From Bradyrhizobium manausense (GTDB lineage Bacteria > Pseudomonadota > Alphaproteobacteria > Rhizobiales > Xanthobacteraceae), in assembly GCF_018131105.1 (NCBI RefSeq), contig NZ_JAFCJI010000001.1, positions 2,418,001 through 2,482,000 on the forward strand: a stretch of 64,000 bases of DNA, given 5' to 3'. Positions within the stretch are counted from its first letter, which is position 1. Every line of letters begins with the position of its first letter. A model generated the notes under the pieces. It ran no database searches, was not told the origin of the DNA, and worked only from the letters and a program-made list of their open reading frames with translations. A program made the position numbers and the translations under genes. This document shows, piece after piece, positions 1 through 8,906 of the stretch.

Positions 1-525
1 GAGGACGGCGAGTTCTACTTCATCGAGATGAACACGCGCATCCAGGTGGAGCATCCCGTCACCGAAAGCATCACCGATATCGACCTCGTGCTGGAGCAGA
101 TCCGCATCGCCGCCGGCGGCGAGCTGCCGGCCAAGCAGAACGAGGTCCAGATCATCGGGCACGCCATCGAGTGCCGCATCAATGCGGAGAACCCGCAGAC
201 CTTCCGCCCCTCGCCCGGCCGGATCTCGCAATACCACCCGCCCGGCGGGCTCGGCGTTCGCATCGATTCCGCGGTCTATCAGGGCTACCAGATCCCGCCC
301 TATTATGACTCGCTGGTCGGCAAGCTGATCGTCCACGGCAAGACCCGCGCCGAGTGCCTGATGCGCCTGCGGCGGGCGCTGGACGAGATGGTGGTCGACG
401 GCATCGAGACCACGCTGCCGCTGTTCCGCGACCTGGTGCGCCAGGACGACATCATCAACGGCGACTACCACATCCACTGGCTGGAGCAGTACCTCGCCGG
501 TAAGGTGGAACCGGCGGGGAAATAA
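1..525 (+). CDS. accC: Biotin carboxylase subunit of acetyl-CoA carboxylase, C-terminal part (5' end outside window)
   Basis: The frame is open from base 1, so the start lies left of the window. The visible 174 residues are the end of the ATP-grasp and C-terminal domains of biotin carboxylase: FIEMNTRIQVEHPVTE (residues 7-22, with catalytic Glu and the RIQVEHPVTE signature), then HAIECRINAEN and the DSLVGKL segment. The enzyme carboxylates biotin on AccB with ATP and bicarbonate, the first half of malonyl-CoA formation. In many Rhizobiales accB-accC precedes aat, DUF2155 and NDUFA12 genes; here signalling genes separate accC from aat. The TAA stop is at 523-525. Identification is firm; only the length is unknown. 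Confidence 0.95.
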   Translation, partial: EDGEFYFIEMNTRIQVEHPVTESITDIDLVLEQIRIAAGGELPAKQNEVQIIGHAIECRINAENPQTFRPSPGRISQYHPPGGLGVRIDSAVYQGYQIPPYYDSLVGKLIVHGKTRAECLMRLRRALDEMVVDGIETTLPLFRDLVRQDDIINGDYHIHWLEQYLAGKVEPAGK

Positions 526-538
526 TCGCCCGCTCCCT

Positions 539-563
539 GGAACCCTTTGAACCCAATCGCGTT
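539..563 (+). promoter_or_regulatory. Candidate EcfG (general stress response) promoter
   Basis: GGAAC at 539-543, 16 bases, then CGTT at 560-563. This matches the alphaproteobacterial EcfG/PhyR-dependent consensus GGAAC-N16/17-CGTT. It lies 64 bases upstream of the GTG start of the CHASE3 kinase in the correct orientation. The match is seen directly; its use is inferred. Confidence 0.5.
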
Positions 564-626
564 TGGGACGTGGGGACAGTTCCAAGGGGGCGTTTTGACT
601 TTCCAGTTTGATCGGGCGAGACCGTC

Positions 627-2144
627 GTGACGGCTGACGCACAGCGGCGGCGCGCATTTTGGCAAATCCTGCTGTTTGCAGCGGGCCTGGTCGTGCTGAC
701 TGCAATCAGCGCCGGCTCCGTCTATCTGGTCAACAAGGCGCGCGAGGACAGCAAATGGGTGGTTCATACCCTCGAGGTGGAGAACCAGCTCAACGCACTG
801 CTGTTGGAGGTCCGGCGCGCCGAGAGCGGCGCGCGCGGCTACCTCCTGACGCAGGAGCCGAACTTCAAGGCCGATCACGACAAGGCCGTCGCCGCGATCG
901 TGCCGGCGGTGGACAGGATCACGCGCCTGATCGGCGACAATCCGGCGCAGCGCGAGAGCGTCGAGAAACTGAGTGCTGCCATCGAGACCAGGCTCGGCCA
1001 GTTCGCGCAGGAAATGGACTTTGTCCGGCAGGGTCAGATCGACAAGGCCAGCGCACTGGTCCGGGAGGCGGCCGCCGCTAACACCACCTCCCTCATCAGC
1101 AGCGCCGCGGGCGCAATGATCCAGGAGGAGGAGCGATTGTTCCGCCTCCGCTCGGCGAATGCCGACCATAGCCAGACGATCGCCGCGTCGATGACCGGTA
1201 TCGGCTCCGGCCTCGTCGTGCTGCTCGCCCTGATCTCGATCTGGCTGGTGCGGCACTCGGTGCAGGCCCGCGATGACGCCGAGAGCCGCCTGCGCGACGC
1301 CAACCTCAACCTCGAGGCCACCGTCGACGAGCGCACGGCAGACCTGCGCGAAGCCAACGACGAGATCCAGCGCTTTGCCTATATCGTCAGCCACGACCTG
1401 CGCTCGCCGCTGGTCAACATCATGGGCTTCACCAGCGAGCTCGAAGAATTGGGCAAGGACATTTTTCGGCGGATCGGGGGGCTCACGGGTTTGCCGGCAG
1501 GCACCGCCGCGCTCGATGTCGCGGAGATTCCGCTCGACGAACCCGACAAGCAACTGTCGGCCGATTTTTCCGAAGCGCTCGGCTTCATCAAATCCTCGAT
1601 CGCCCGGATGGACCGGCTGATCTCGGCGATCCTCAACCTCACCCGCGAGGGCCGGCGCGAATTCCAGCCGGAGAAGATCGACACCCGCGAGTTCGTCGAG
1701 ACCATCGTCTCGACCCTGGCGCACCAATCCGCCGAAGCCCAGGCCGAGATCCACATCGAGCCGCTGCCTGCCATCATCAGCGACCGCCTTGCGCTGGAGC
1801 AGATCTTCTCCAATCTGATCGATAATGCGATCAAATATCTGAAGAACGGGGTTCCGGGCGAGATCCGGATTCGCGGGCGCACCAAGCTCGGCTACGCCAT
1901 CTTCGAAATCAGCGACAACGGCCGCGGTATCGATTCCAAGGACCATCAGCGGATTTTCGACCTGTTCCGCCGTGCCGGAACCCAGGACAAGCCCGGCCAG
2001 GGGATCGGTCTTGCCCATGTACGTGCACTTGTGCGTCGCCTCGGCGGCACGATGTCGGTATCATCGGAACTGAACGCGGGCAGCACCTTCACGATCACGC
2101 TGCCCATCGCCTGGAACGCCAGCAACCGGAAGTCCGCCAAATGA
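627..2144 (+). CDS. CHASE3-domain sensor histidine kinase
   Basis: Membrane sensor kinase of 505 residues. A transmembrane segment near residues 12-35 is followed by an extracytoplasmic CHASE3-like helical region (about 40-180) with the motif RRAESGARGYLLT. A second membrane segment is near 188-208, then a coiled linker. The HisKA domain carries His256 in YIVSHDLRSP. HATPase_c follows, with NLIDNAIKY (N box), DNGRGID (G1) and GQGIGLAH (G2). The start is GTG at 627; no ATG fits before the first membrane helix. The stop overlaps the next gene's start as ATGA, so His-to-Asp transfer to the receiver encoded next is likely. The signal sensed is unknown. An EcfG-like promoter lies just upstream. 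Confidence 0.88.
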   Translation: MTADAQRRRAFWQILLFAAGLVVLTAISAGSVYLVNKAREDSKWVVHTLEVENQLNALLLEVRRAESGARGYLLTQEPNFKADHDKAVAAIVPAVDRITRLIGDNPAQRESVEKLSAAIETRLGQFAQEMDFVRQGQIDKASALVREAAAANTTSLISSAAGAMIQEEERLFRLRSANADHSQTIAASMTGIGSGLVVLLALISIWLVRHSVQARDDAESRLRDANLNLEATVDERTADLREANDEIQRFAYIVSHDLRSPLVNIMGFTSELEELGKDIFRRIGGLTGLPAGTAALDVAEIPLDEPDKQLSADFSEALGFIKSSIARMDRLISAILNLTREGRREFQPEKIDTREFVETIVSTLAHQSAEAQAEIHIEPLPAIISDRLALEQIFSNLIDNAIKYLKNGVPGEIRIRGRTKLGYAIFEISDNGRGIDSKDHQRIFDLFRRAGTQDKPGQGIGLAHVRALVRRLGGTMSVSSELNAGSTFTITLPIAWNASNRKSAK

Positions 2145-2581
2145 CTCTGCCCGTCAGCATCATCATGATCGAGGACGACGAGGGACACGCCCGCCTGATC
2201 GAGCGCAACATCCGCCGTTCGGGGGTGAACAACGAGATCATCTCGTTCGCCAACGGCACCGATGCGATGAAGCATTTGTTCGGGCCCGATGGCAGCGGGC
2301 TCGTGCAGAAGGGCAATGCGCTGCTGATCCTGCTCGACCTCAACCTGCCTGATATGACCGGGATCGATATCCTGAAGCAGATCAAGGAGAACAAATATCT
2401 CAAGGCCTCGCCCGTGGTGGTGCTGACCACCACCGACGACAGCCAGGAGATCAAGCGCTGCTACGAGCTCGGCTGCAACGTCTATATCACCAAGCCCGTC
2501 AATTACGAGAATTTCGCCAATGCCATCCGGCAACTCGGCCTGTTCTTCTCGGTCATCCAGGTCCCGCCCGCCGCCCCATGA
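2141..2581 (+). CDS. Single-domain response regulator
   Basis: A 146-residue stand-alone receiver domain with no output domain. The acidic pocket is Glu11-Asp12-Asp13 (MIEDDEGHA), the phospho-acceptor is Asp66 in LLDLNLPD, the conserved Thr lies in VLTTTDD and Lys118 in YITKP. This type, resembling Rcp1 and bacteriophytochrome-associated regulators, relays phosphate or acts by protein contact. ATG at 2141 overlaps the kinase stop as ATGA, and its own TGA overlaps the next ATG in the same way, so all three genes are translationally coupled. The likely partner is the kinase upstream. Confidence 0.9.
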   Translation: MTLPVSIIMIEDDEGHARLIERNIRRSGVNNEIISFANGTDAMKHLFGPDGSGLVQKGNALLILLDLNLPDMTGIDILKQIKENKYLKASPVVVLTTTDDSQEIKRCYELGCNVYITKPVNYENFANAIRQLGLFFSVIQVPPAAP

Positions 2582-3696
2582 ACCAGCAGCGCACGCCAAC
2601 ATTGCTCTACATCGATGACGACGCGGCGCTGGCGCGCCTGGTCGATCGCGGCCTGACGCGGCGCGGCTACAAGGTCATCCACGCCGCGAGCGGCGAGGAA
2701 GGCCTGGAGCGCATCCGCAGCGCCAGCAGCCGAGGCAGTAGCGATGGCTGCATCGATGTCGTGGCGCTCGACCAGTACATGCCGGGTCTCGACGGGCTCG
2801 AGACGCTCGAGCAGATCATGGCGATATCAGGCGCCCCGCCAGTGGTGTTCGTCACGGCCTCGCAGGATTCCAGCATCGCCGTCACCGCGCTGAAGGCAGG
2901 CGCGGCCGACTATCTGGTCAAGGACGTCAAGGGCGACTTCATCCCGCTGCTGCATGTCGCGGCCGAAGGCGCGCTGCGCCAGGCCGAGTTGCAGCGGGCC
3001 CGCGAGGAAGCCGAGGCCGAGATCCATGCCTCGCGCGACCGCTACGCCGCGCTTGCCGCCGAACGCGAGCTGCTGCTGCGCGAGGTCAACCACCGCGTCG
3101 GCAATTCACTCCAGATCATCGCCTCACTCCTGCATCTTCAGGCGAGCTCCGCCGGACAGGACGAGGTCAAGGCCGCGCTCACCAACGCGATGGGCCGCGT
3201 CGCCGCCGTCGCCCAGGTACATCGCCGCCTCTACACATCTCAGGATCTGAAGAGCGTCGTGCTCAACCAGTACCTGGATTCCCTGCTCGAGGATCTCCGC
3301 CGCTCCGCCGAAGGCAACCGGATGTCGCGCCTGACGGTGAAGGCCGAGCCGATCGAGATCGACCCGGACCGCGCGGTCGCGGTCGGCATCATCGTCAACG
3401 AGCTGGTGATGAACGCGGTGAAATACGCCTATCCCGATGGCGCCGGGCCCATTCACGTCGAGCTGACCTCGCAGGGCGAGGATCTGCTGCTGTCGATCAC
3501 CGACGACGGCGTCGGCGACAACGCCAAGGCCGATCCCCGCTCCACCGGCATGGGCCAGCGCATCGTTGCGGCCATGGCAACCAAGCTCGATGCCACCGTC
3601 GAGCGCGATCCCGGCCATTCCGGAACCCGCATCATCCTGCGGTTCCCCCGCATCCCCGCCGCTCCAGGCAAGGCGAACAGCGCCGCGGCGGGCTGA
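2578..3696 (+). CDS. Receiver-HisKA_2 (HWE-like) hybrid sensor kinase
   Basis: A soluble protein of 372 residues. An N-terminal receiver (Asp65 in VALDQYMPG, Lys115 in LVKD) is joined by a coiled helix (about 130-165) to a HisKA_2/HWE-type kinase: His172 in [23 protein letters not shown], and DDGVGD with TGMGQRIV. Kinases with an N-terminal receiver read the phosphorylation of that receiver. HisKA_2 kinases in alphaproteobacteria often feed PhyR and the general stress response. Its place as third gene of an ATGA-coupled operon behind an EcfG-like promoter fits such a role, but this is inference. No phyR, nepR or ecfG gene is in the window. Confidence 0.87.
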   Translation: MNQQRTPTLLYIDDDAALARLVDRGLTRRGYKVIHAASGEEGLERIRSASSRGSSDGCIDVVALDQYMPGLDGLETLEQIMAISGAPPVVFVTASQDSSIAVTALKAGAADYLVKDVKGDFIPLLHVAAEGALRQAELQRAREEAEAEIHASRDRYAALAAERELLLREVNHRVGNSLQIIASLLHLQASSAGQDEVKAALTNAMGRVAAVAQVHRRLYTSQDLKSVVLNQYLDSLLEDLRRSAEGNRMSRLTVKAEPIEIDPDRAVAVGIIVNELVMNAVKYAYPDGAGPIHVELTSQGEDLLLSITDDGVGDNAKADPRSTGMGQRIVAAMATKLDATVERDPGHSGTRIILRFPRIPAAPGKANSAAAG

Positions 3697-3751
3697 TCAC
3701 CGAGATCGTCCCCCATCGCACGCGCGTCGTGATCCTGCTATTGTTGTGATC

Positions 3752-4432
3752 ATGACTTCGCGCGACTCCGCCTCGTCTGAAATCACGCCGGCCGTGCTGC
3801 TGCGCGCCTATGCCTGCGGCATCTTTCCGATGGCCGAGAGCGCCGACGACCCGACGCTGTTCTGGGTCGAGCCGGAAATGCGCGGCGTGATTCCGCTCAA
3901 TGGATTTCGTGTCGCCTCGCGGCTTGCGCGCACCGTGCGCACGGATGCGTTTCGCGTCACCGTCAACACCGCGTTCAAGGCGACCATTGCCGGCTGCGCG
4001 GCGCCGCAAGCCGGGCGCGAGGACACCTGGATCAACAAACGCATCCGCGATCTCTATGGCGGCCTCTTCGAACTCGGCCATTGCCACAGCGTCGAGGCCT
4101 GGCAGGGCGACGACCTCGTCGGCGGCCTCTACGGCGTGAGCCTGGGGCGTGCCTTCTTCGGCGAAAGCATGTTTCACACCGCGCGCGACGCCTCCAAGGT
4201 CGCGCTGGTGCATCTGGTCGCGCGCCTCATCCATGGCGGCTTCGAGTTGCTCGACACGCAATATGTCACCGAGCATCTGAAGAGCTTTGGCGCGGCCGAG
4301 ATCTCGCGGCGGCGCTACACCGCGCTGCTGGACAAGGCACTCGCGGGCGAGCCCGGCGATTTCCTGCGATTGTCCTCAGGCGACGCGATCCCGGGCACGC
4401 GCGCACTTGAGATCATCGCCACACGGCAATGA
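3752..4432 (+). CDS. aat: Leucyl/phenylalanyl-tRNA-protein transferase
   Basis: Transfers Leu or Phe from aminoacyl-tRNA to N-terminal Arg or Lys of proteins, creating N-degrons for ClpS/ClpAP. The 226 residues are normal for the family. Hallmarks are [11 protein letters not shown] near the N-terminus, [12 protein letters not shown], the strand around WINKRI, the [19 protein letters not shown] core and [11 protein letters not shown]. The ATG at 3752 was chosen because the family begins with the [13 protein letters not shown] region; the frame is open further upstream but that part looks non-coding. The gene is normally next to accC and DUF2155 in relatives; here the kinase operon has come between accC and aat. 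Confidence 0.95.
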   Translation: MTSRDSASSEITPAVLLRAYACGIFPMAESADDPTLFWVEPEMRGVIPLNGFRVASRLARTVRTDAFRVTVNTAFKATIAGCAAPQAGREDTWINKRIRDLYGGLFELGHCHSVEAWQGDDLVGGLYGVSLGRAFFGESMFHTARDASKVALVHLVARLIHGGFELLDTQYVTEHLKSFGAAEISRRRYTALLDKALAGEPGDFLRLSSGDAIPGTRALEIIATRQ

Positions 4433-4460
4433 AGCGGGATGACCGGCTGCATTATCAGCG

Positions 4461-4543
4461 GGATTTGGCCTGGCGGCCAAACCCGGGGGAATTTGGCCTG
4501 GCGACGAAACCCTGAGGATTTGGCCTAGCGGCCAAACCCTGGG
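4461..4543. repeat. Three tandem 27-28 bp palindrome-bearing repeats
   Basis: Three consecutive units start near 4461, 4490 and 4516. Each contains the core TTTGGCCTRGCG, in units 1 and 3 followed by GCCAAACCC. In units 1 and 3 the arms TTTGGCC and GGCCAAA form a hairpin; unit 2 has a degenerate right arm (ACGAAA). The array lies between the convergent ends of aat and the DUF2155 gene, and the last unit supplies the DUF2155 stop codon. It could act as a bidirectional terminator or be an expanded repeat. There is no T-tract. Confidence 0.8.
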
Positions 4544-5496
4544 ATACCGAACAGGCCCGGCCGCTGCTCCGGCGGCGGAGGTGGCGGCGGGGCCGGCTGC
4601 GGTGGCGGCAGAGGCTGCTGCGGACGCTGCACGGCCTGCTTGGGCGCGGCCTTTTTCTGGGCCGGAGGCGGCGGTGGCGGCGCGGGCTTGGTCGCGGGAT
4701 CCGGAGCCGCGGTCGCAATGGTCTGCTGCGGCTCTTTGCAGTCGGTGAGCCAGATGTCGTAGATCGGATGCTCGACGCCGTGCAGGCCGGGGCTTGCGGC
4801 ATACATCCAGCCGGAGAAGATCCGCTTCACCTCGCCCTGCAAGGTGATCTCGTCGACCTCGACGAACGCGTCGGTGTTGGCAGCTTCGGTCGCGGGCCGG
4901 GTGTAGCAGGCATCGGTCTTCACGCGCAGCGCGCCGAACTGCACGGTCTCGCCGATATCCTCGTCGAAATTGATGATGCGGCCGGTGATCTTGTCGAGCC
5001 CGGAGAAGGTCGCCTTCTTGTTGACGATCTTCTGGGCCGGCGGCTCGGTCACGACCTCGTCACCCGGCTGCAGGCTCGCCGGGGCCTGAGGCACGGCGCC
5101 TTGCTGGGTCCCGCCCTTCTGCTGCGGCTGGCGCTGGCCAGGAGCTGCGCCGGGAGGTGCAACCACGACGGGCGGCTGGTTCTGTGGCGCGACGGGGCTG
5201 CCCGGCGGCGGCGCCAGCGGCTGGGTCTCGACCGGTCCCGGCAAGGCATTGCCCTGGCGCGGCATCGGGCGCGACGGCAGCACGCGACCCTGCGGCGGCA
5301 GCTCGGGCACCTCTTCGTCGTCATCAGGGGTCGGCTGTGGCTGCGGCTGCCCGCCACGGGGAATGCTCCCCGGCGGCCGCAGCGGCGGCGGATCGGAGAA
5401 GATCGTACCGATCTGCGCATGGGCCGGCGTTGCAACCGTCAGCGCGGTGGCAGCCAGCAGCGCCGCAAGGCCTGTCAGGGTATAGGTTTTGAACAT
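4525..5496 (-). CDS. DUF2155 domain secreted protein
   Basis: An exported protein of unknown function. From the ATG at 5496 it starts with a classical signal peptide (MFKTYTLTGLAALL, cleavage after AHA). A Pro/Gln-rich linker follows (about residues 30-160), then the DUF2155 core around KATFSGLDKITGRI, VQFGALRVKTDACYTRP and IFSGWMYAASPGLHGVEHP, ending IYDIWLTDC. The C-terminus is again Pro-rich. An earlier in-frame ATG at 5535 would add 13 residues before the signal peptide. In many Rhizobiales this gene lies beside the NDUFA12 gene; here they are 7.5 kb apart. The stop falls inside a repeat, suggesting its C-terminus is shaped by it. Confidence 0.85.
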   Translation of the reverse strand: MFKTYTLTGLAALLAATALTVATPAHAQIGTIFSDPPPLRPPGSIPRGGQPQPQPTPDDDEEVPELPPQGRVLPSRPMPRQGNALPGPVETQPLAPPPGSPVAPQNQPPVVVAPPGAAPGQRQPQQKGGTQQGAVPQAPASLQPGDEVVTEPPAQKIVNKKATFSGLDKITGRIINFDEDIGETVQFGALRVKTDACYTRPATEAANTDAFVEVDEITLQGEVKRIFSGWMYAASPGLHGVEHPIYDIWLTDCKEPQQTIATAAPDPATKPAPPPPPPAQKKAAPKQAVQRPQQPLPPPQPAPPPPPPPEQRPGLFGIPGFGR

Positions 5497-5742
5497 CTCG
5501 CGCGGCTTCAACAGCGAATCGGGCTTGTTGGACATTCTACAGGGGATACCGCCGCTCGCAGGCCCTCCGGTTAACACGCCGAATACGGCGGGGAAAGGGC
5601 GGCATTCCTGCCCTGCCCGGCGTCGACTGGCCAGACCGGGTCACGGATGGGATAGTCCCAGGGGATTTGGTCCCGAGGCTCCTCCCCGGGGCGCTCCAGA
5701 ACGCCGGCCGCCCCTGGCACCGGCAGACAATGCTCTCACTCC

Positions 5743-6750
5743 ATGCCGTCTGTTCTCCAAGCCGCCTTCGCCCTCCCCCTCCGCGGCCTGACCTGGCTTG
5801 GCAGCCAGGGCACGCGCGGGGTCGCCGCCGTCGTGTTCATCGCGGCGGCCGTGCCGCCGCTCGGCGCGCTGCTGCGCCCCTACATTACCGAGGCGATCCT
5901 CGTCCTGCTCTGCATCTCCTTCATGCGGGTCGATCTGGTGGCGCTGTACGGCCATCTGCGCCGACCGGCGCTGGTGGCGTCAGCCACGGCCTGGACCACG
6001 ATCGGTGTACCGCTGATCGTCGGACTGATCGCGCATGCGAGCGGCCTGACCGACCGGGCGCCCGGCCTGTCTCTCGCGCTCATGCTCCAGAGCATGGCCT
6101 CGCCGATGATGGCCTCTCCGGCGCTCGCCGCCCTGATGGGGCTCGACGCCACGCTGGTGCTGATCACGCTGGTGACCGCAACCGCGATCGTGCCCTTCAC
6201 CGCCTCGCTGTTTGCAAGTCTCTTTCTCGGCGGCATGCTGGCCATCTCGCCGCTCACGCTCGGCCTGAAACTGCTCGGCATCCTCGCGACGTCGCTGCTG
6301 GCAGCGACGTTGATCCGCTGGGGCTTCGGCACTGACGCGATCCAGCGCCACAAGCGGCCGATCGACGGCTTCAACATCATCATCCTCTTGATCTTCGCGT
6401 CCGCGATCATGGGCGATGTCGTGAGCGATCTGGTGGCGCAGCCGGTCTTCACCATCAGCCTCGCGGCTCTGTCGTTCGCGATCTATTTCACGCTGCTCGC
6501 CGTCACGACCTTGCTGTTCCGCCGCATCGGCTACGAGCGCGCGCTGGCGCTCGGGCTGATGGTGTCACAGCGCAATCTCGGCCTGATGCTGGCGGCGACT
6601 GCCGGCGCGCTGCCGGCAACGACCTGGCTCTATTTCGCGATGACGCAGTTTCCGATCCACCTCTCGCCGTACATCCTGACGCCGATCGCGCGGCGGCTGA
6701 CGGCAAGGGCCGGTACGGCCGCGGCGACGGCCGCAAACAGCACGACCTGA
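5743..6750 (+). CDS. Bile-acid:sodium symporter-like integral membrane protein
   Basis: A 335-residue protein that is almost entirely hydrophobic, with about nine or ten predicted membrane segments and short charged loops (RRPALV, QRHKRPIDGF, FRRIGYERAL). The order of helices, the motif ALMLQSMASPMMASPALAALM and the C-terminal GLMVSQRNLGLMLA resemble the SBF/BASS fold, where a crossover region binds Na+ and an organic anion. The substrate cannot be told from sequence. The ATG at 5743 precedes a short amphipathic N-terminus. It is read away from the DUF2155 gene and starts the accessory block between that gene and NDUFA12. Confidence 0.7.
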   Translation: MPSVLQAAFALPLRGLTWLGSQGTRGVAAVVFIAAAVPPLGALLRPYITEAILVLLCISFMRVDLVALYGHLRRPALVASATAWTTIGVPLIVGLIAHASGLTDRAPGLSLALMLQSMASPMMASPALAALMGLDATLVLITLVTATAIVPFTASLFASLFLGGMLAISPLTLGLKLLGILATSLLAATLIRWGFGTDAIQRHKRPIDGFNIIILLIFASAIMGDVVSDLVAQPVFTISLAALSFAIYFTLLAVTTLLFRRIGYERALALGLMVSQRNLGLMLAATAGALPATTWLYFAMTQFPIHLSPYILTPIARRLTARAGTAAATAANSTT

Positions 6751-6887
6751 GTCCGCGACCGCAATCGAAGTGATCCGCCCGGGCATGAAGCTGATCCGCG
6801 GGGGCATTCACTGCGGAAGCCGTCGGGATACTCGTCCTCCAGCAGGAGAGCCTCGCGAAGGCTCGCCACATCAGGAGGAGGAACGTC

Positions 6888-7883
6888 ATGCCCGCGATGA
6901 CCAAGGACGGCGACAAGGTTTCCCATCTGCCCGCGCTCTCACGTCGTGGTTTCTGCCTGTGCTGTATGACGGCCGCCGGTTTCGCCGCAACGGGCGGATG
7001 GTTCAGCCCCGCGACCGCCTACGCCAAGGCGCGCAGCATCGTCGACCTGATCCGCGACGAGGCTGCCAAGGCGCACATCAAGGTTCACAAGCTTCGCGGC
7101 AATGTCAGCATCCTCGAAGGCTCCGGCGGCAACATCGCGGTGCTGACGGGACGCGACGGTAAAGTGTTCGTGGACGCTGGAATCACGGCCACGCGGCCGC
7201 GAATCCTGGAGGCTGCCAACAGCCTGAGCCGCGATCCGATCACGCACCTGATCAACACGCATTGGCACTTCGACCACGCCGACGGCAATGCATGGCTGAA
7301 CGCGGAGGGTGCCGAGATCACTGCGCACGAAAATACCCACAAGCACCTGATGTCCGCGCAGAGGGTCGAGGACTGGGATTTCAATTTTACACCTGCAGCG
7401 CTGGCTGCCGTTCCGACCGATACTTTCGATACGGAGAAGACCCTGAAGCTGAACGGATCGACGCTTCAGCTCAAATATTACGGACCGGCGCACACCGACA
7501 GCGACATTTCGGTCAACTTCAGCGAGGCTGACATTCTTCATGTCGGCGACACCTACTGGAACGGCATCTATCCCTTCATCGACTATTCCACCGGTGGAAG
7601 CATCGGAGGCATGATCAAGGCGACGGAAGCAAATCTGGCTGCCGCAACGAAGCAGACCATCGTCATTCCGGGTCACGGCGCTCCGGTCAGCAACCGCGAC
7701 GAACTGTCGTCCTACCGCGACATGCTGGTCACCATCCGCGACAACGTCGCGCGTCTCAAGCAGCAGGGACGTTCAATCGAGGAAGCCGTCTCGGCCAAGC
7801 CGACTGGCGCTTTCGATGCCAAATGGGGCCAGTTCGTCATTACGCCAGAGTTTTTCGTGCGCCTGGTCTATCAGGGCGTCTAA
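6888..7883 (+). CDS. Tat-exported MBL-fold metallo-hydrolase
   Basis: A 331-residue metallo-beta-lactamase-fold hydrolase. The zinc motif His125-x-His127-x-Asp129-His130 is in NTHWHFDHADG; further ligands lie in YGPAHTDSD and VIPGHGAPVS. The N-terminus has a twin-arginine signal (LSRRGFCLCCMTAAG, residues 18-32) ending near ATAYA, so the protein probably acts in the periplasm. The ATG at 6888 is preceded by a strong AGGAGGAGG. Substrates in this superfamily are very varied, and a beta-lactamase role is not shown by sequence. It is a lone gene near the ampR-bla pair. Confidence 0.85.
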   Translation: MPAMTKDGDKVSHLPALSRRGFCLCCMTAAGFAATGGWFSPATAYAKARSIVDLIRDEAAKAHIKVHKLRGNVSILEGSGGNIAVLTGRDGKVFVDAGITATRPRILEAANSLSRDPITHLINTHWHFDHADGNAWLNAEGAEITAHENTHKHLMSAQRVEDWDFNFTPAALAAVPTDTFDTEKTLKLNGSTLQLKYYGPAHTDSDISVNFSEADILHVGDTYWNGIYPFIDYSTGGSIGGMIKATEANLAAATKQTIVIPGHGAPVSNRDELSSYRDMLVTIRDNVARLKQQGRSIEEAVSAKPTGAFDAKWGQFVITPEFFVRLVYQGV

Positions 7884-7982
7884 GCTGCAGGATTGCTCGT
7901 TGCCTCGAGCCAGCGACACGCTCGGGCCGATCGTGCGGCGACTGACGCCATGCGGCGACGCAGCGACGGCAGGCCGCACCAG

Positions 7983-8786
7983 CTAGGGCGATCTCAGATC
8001 GGCGTCGGCAGGTTTCGACGCCCGGAAGAGATAGCGATTGGTGCTGAAAAAATACTGTCCCGCGCCGGCCAGGCGCGTGAACTCGTCGTGCCACGCCTTC
8101 AGATCAGCGGCCGTAACGTCGTTCTTGCGGCCGACGAAATCCCTGATGCCCCGGGCCAGCCCCTTGCTGTAGCTGTCGTCGTCATACCGCAAGTTCAGGA
8201 TTGGAAAGATGGAGGCTCCGTCCAGATGAAAACCTGACTTGGTCAGTCTGGACGCCATCGATCTGGGAAGACGCGGATGGGCACAATGCGCTTCCCATGA
8301 TCTCATGACCGAGGCCATGCGCGCCTGATCGTCGGAATGCCACACCACCGCATCCCAATCGGTCGCGACTATAATCGTTCGCCCACCTGGCCTCAGGACG
8401 CGAAAGGCCTCCCTGAGAACGCGGTCGACATCAGGGACGTACTCGGCGACCTGTGTACACACGACGGCATCAAACGATGCATCGGGCTGGCCCAATTCCG
8501 TCGCGTTGCCGATGGCATAGGAAATCCATTCCGAAGCCTTCTGCCGGTTGCAGACGGCAATCAGGTCGGTCGAGACATCGATACCGACGACGGCGCCGTC
8601 CGGCCCAACAAGCTGCGCCATGCTTTCACAGAGATATCCCGGACCGCATCCGATATCGAGAACGCGCTCGCCGGCCGATAATCCAAGTTGCCGGATCGTC
8701 TCCGCCCGCTGAGCCCTGACATCGCTGGTCAGATAAATCCGCTGGAGCCGTTTCGCGTTCTCGTCGCTGTACTCCATCCCGCTCAT
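7983..8786 (-). CDS. Class I SAM-dependent methyltransferase
   Basis: A Rossmann-fold methyltransferase of 267 residues. Motif I is VLDIGCGPGYLCE (SAM binding), the acidic residue of motif II is in VVGIDVS, and DASFDAVVCTQVAEYVPD and VLRPGGRTIIV give motifs IV and V. It is most like the ubiE/arsM group, but arsenite methyltransferases need cysteines placed differently, and the substrate is not evident. The start at 8786 was preferred over an upstream ATG because GAGGAGG lies seven bases before it. The gene is read toward the MBL gene. Confidence 0.82.
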   Translation of the reverse strand: MSGMEYSDENAKRLQRIYLTSDVRAQRAETIRQLGLSAGERVLDIGCGPGYLCESMAQLVGPDGAVVGIDVSTDLIAVCNRQKASEWISYAIGNATELGQPDASFDAVVCTQVAEYVPDVDRVLREAFRVLRPGGRTIIVATDWDAVVWHSDDQARMASVMRSWEAHCAHPRLPRSMASRLTKSGFHLDGASIFPILNLRYDDDSYSKGLARGIRDFVGRKNDVTAADLKAWHDEFTRLAGAGQYFFSTNRYLFRASKPADADLRSP

Positions 8787-8906
8787 CGTCGCCTCCTCGT
8801 TCGAGTGGCAAGTCATAAATCTATCGCACCCGCCCCGCGGTGCCGGCGGTGGTGCGGCAGCGTCAGGCCGCTCAACTTAAGACCAGCGTCGCAAGGCCGA
8901 CAAGCA

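Noticed and set aside
4461..4543. CRISPR-like array
   Set aside because: The units are directly adjacent without spacers and no cas gene is present.
6888..7883. Calling the MBL protein a metallo-beta-lactamase because bla is near
   Set aside because: The HxHxDH motif is common to the whole superfamily, and another ligand set and fold details of true class B enzymes could not be confirmed.
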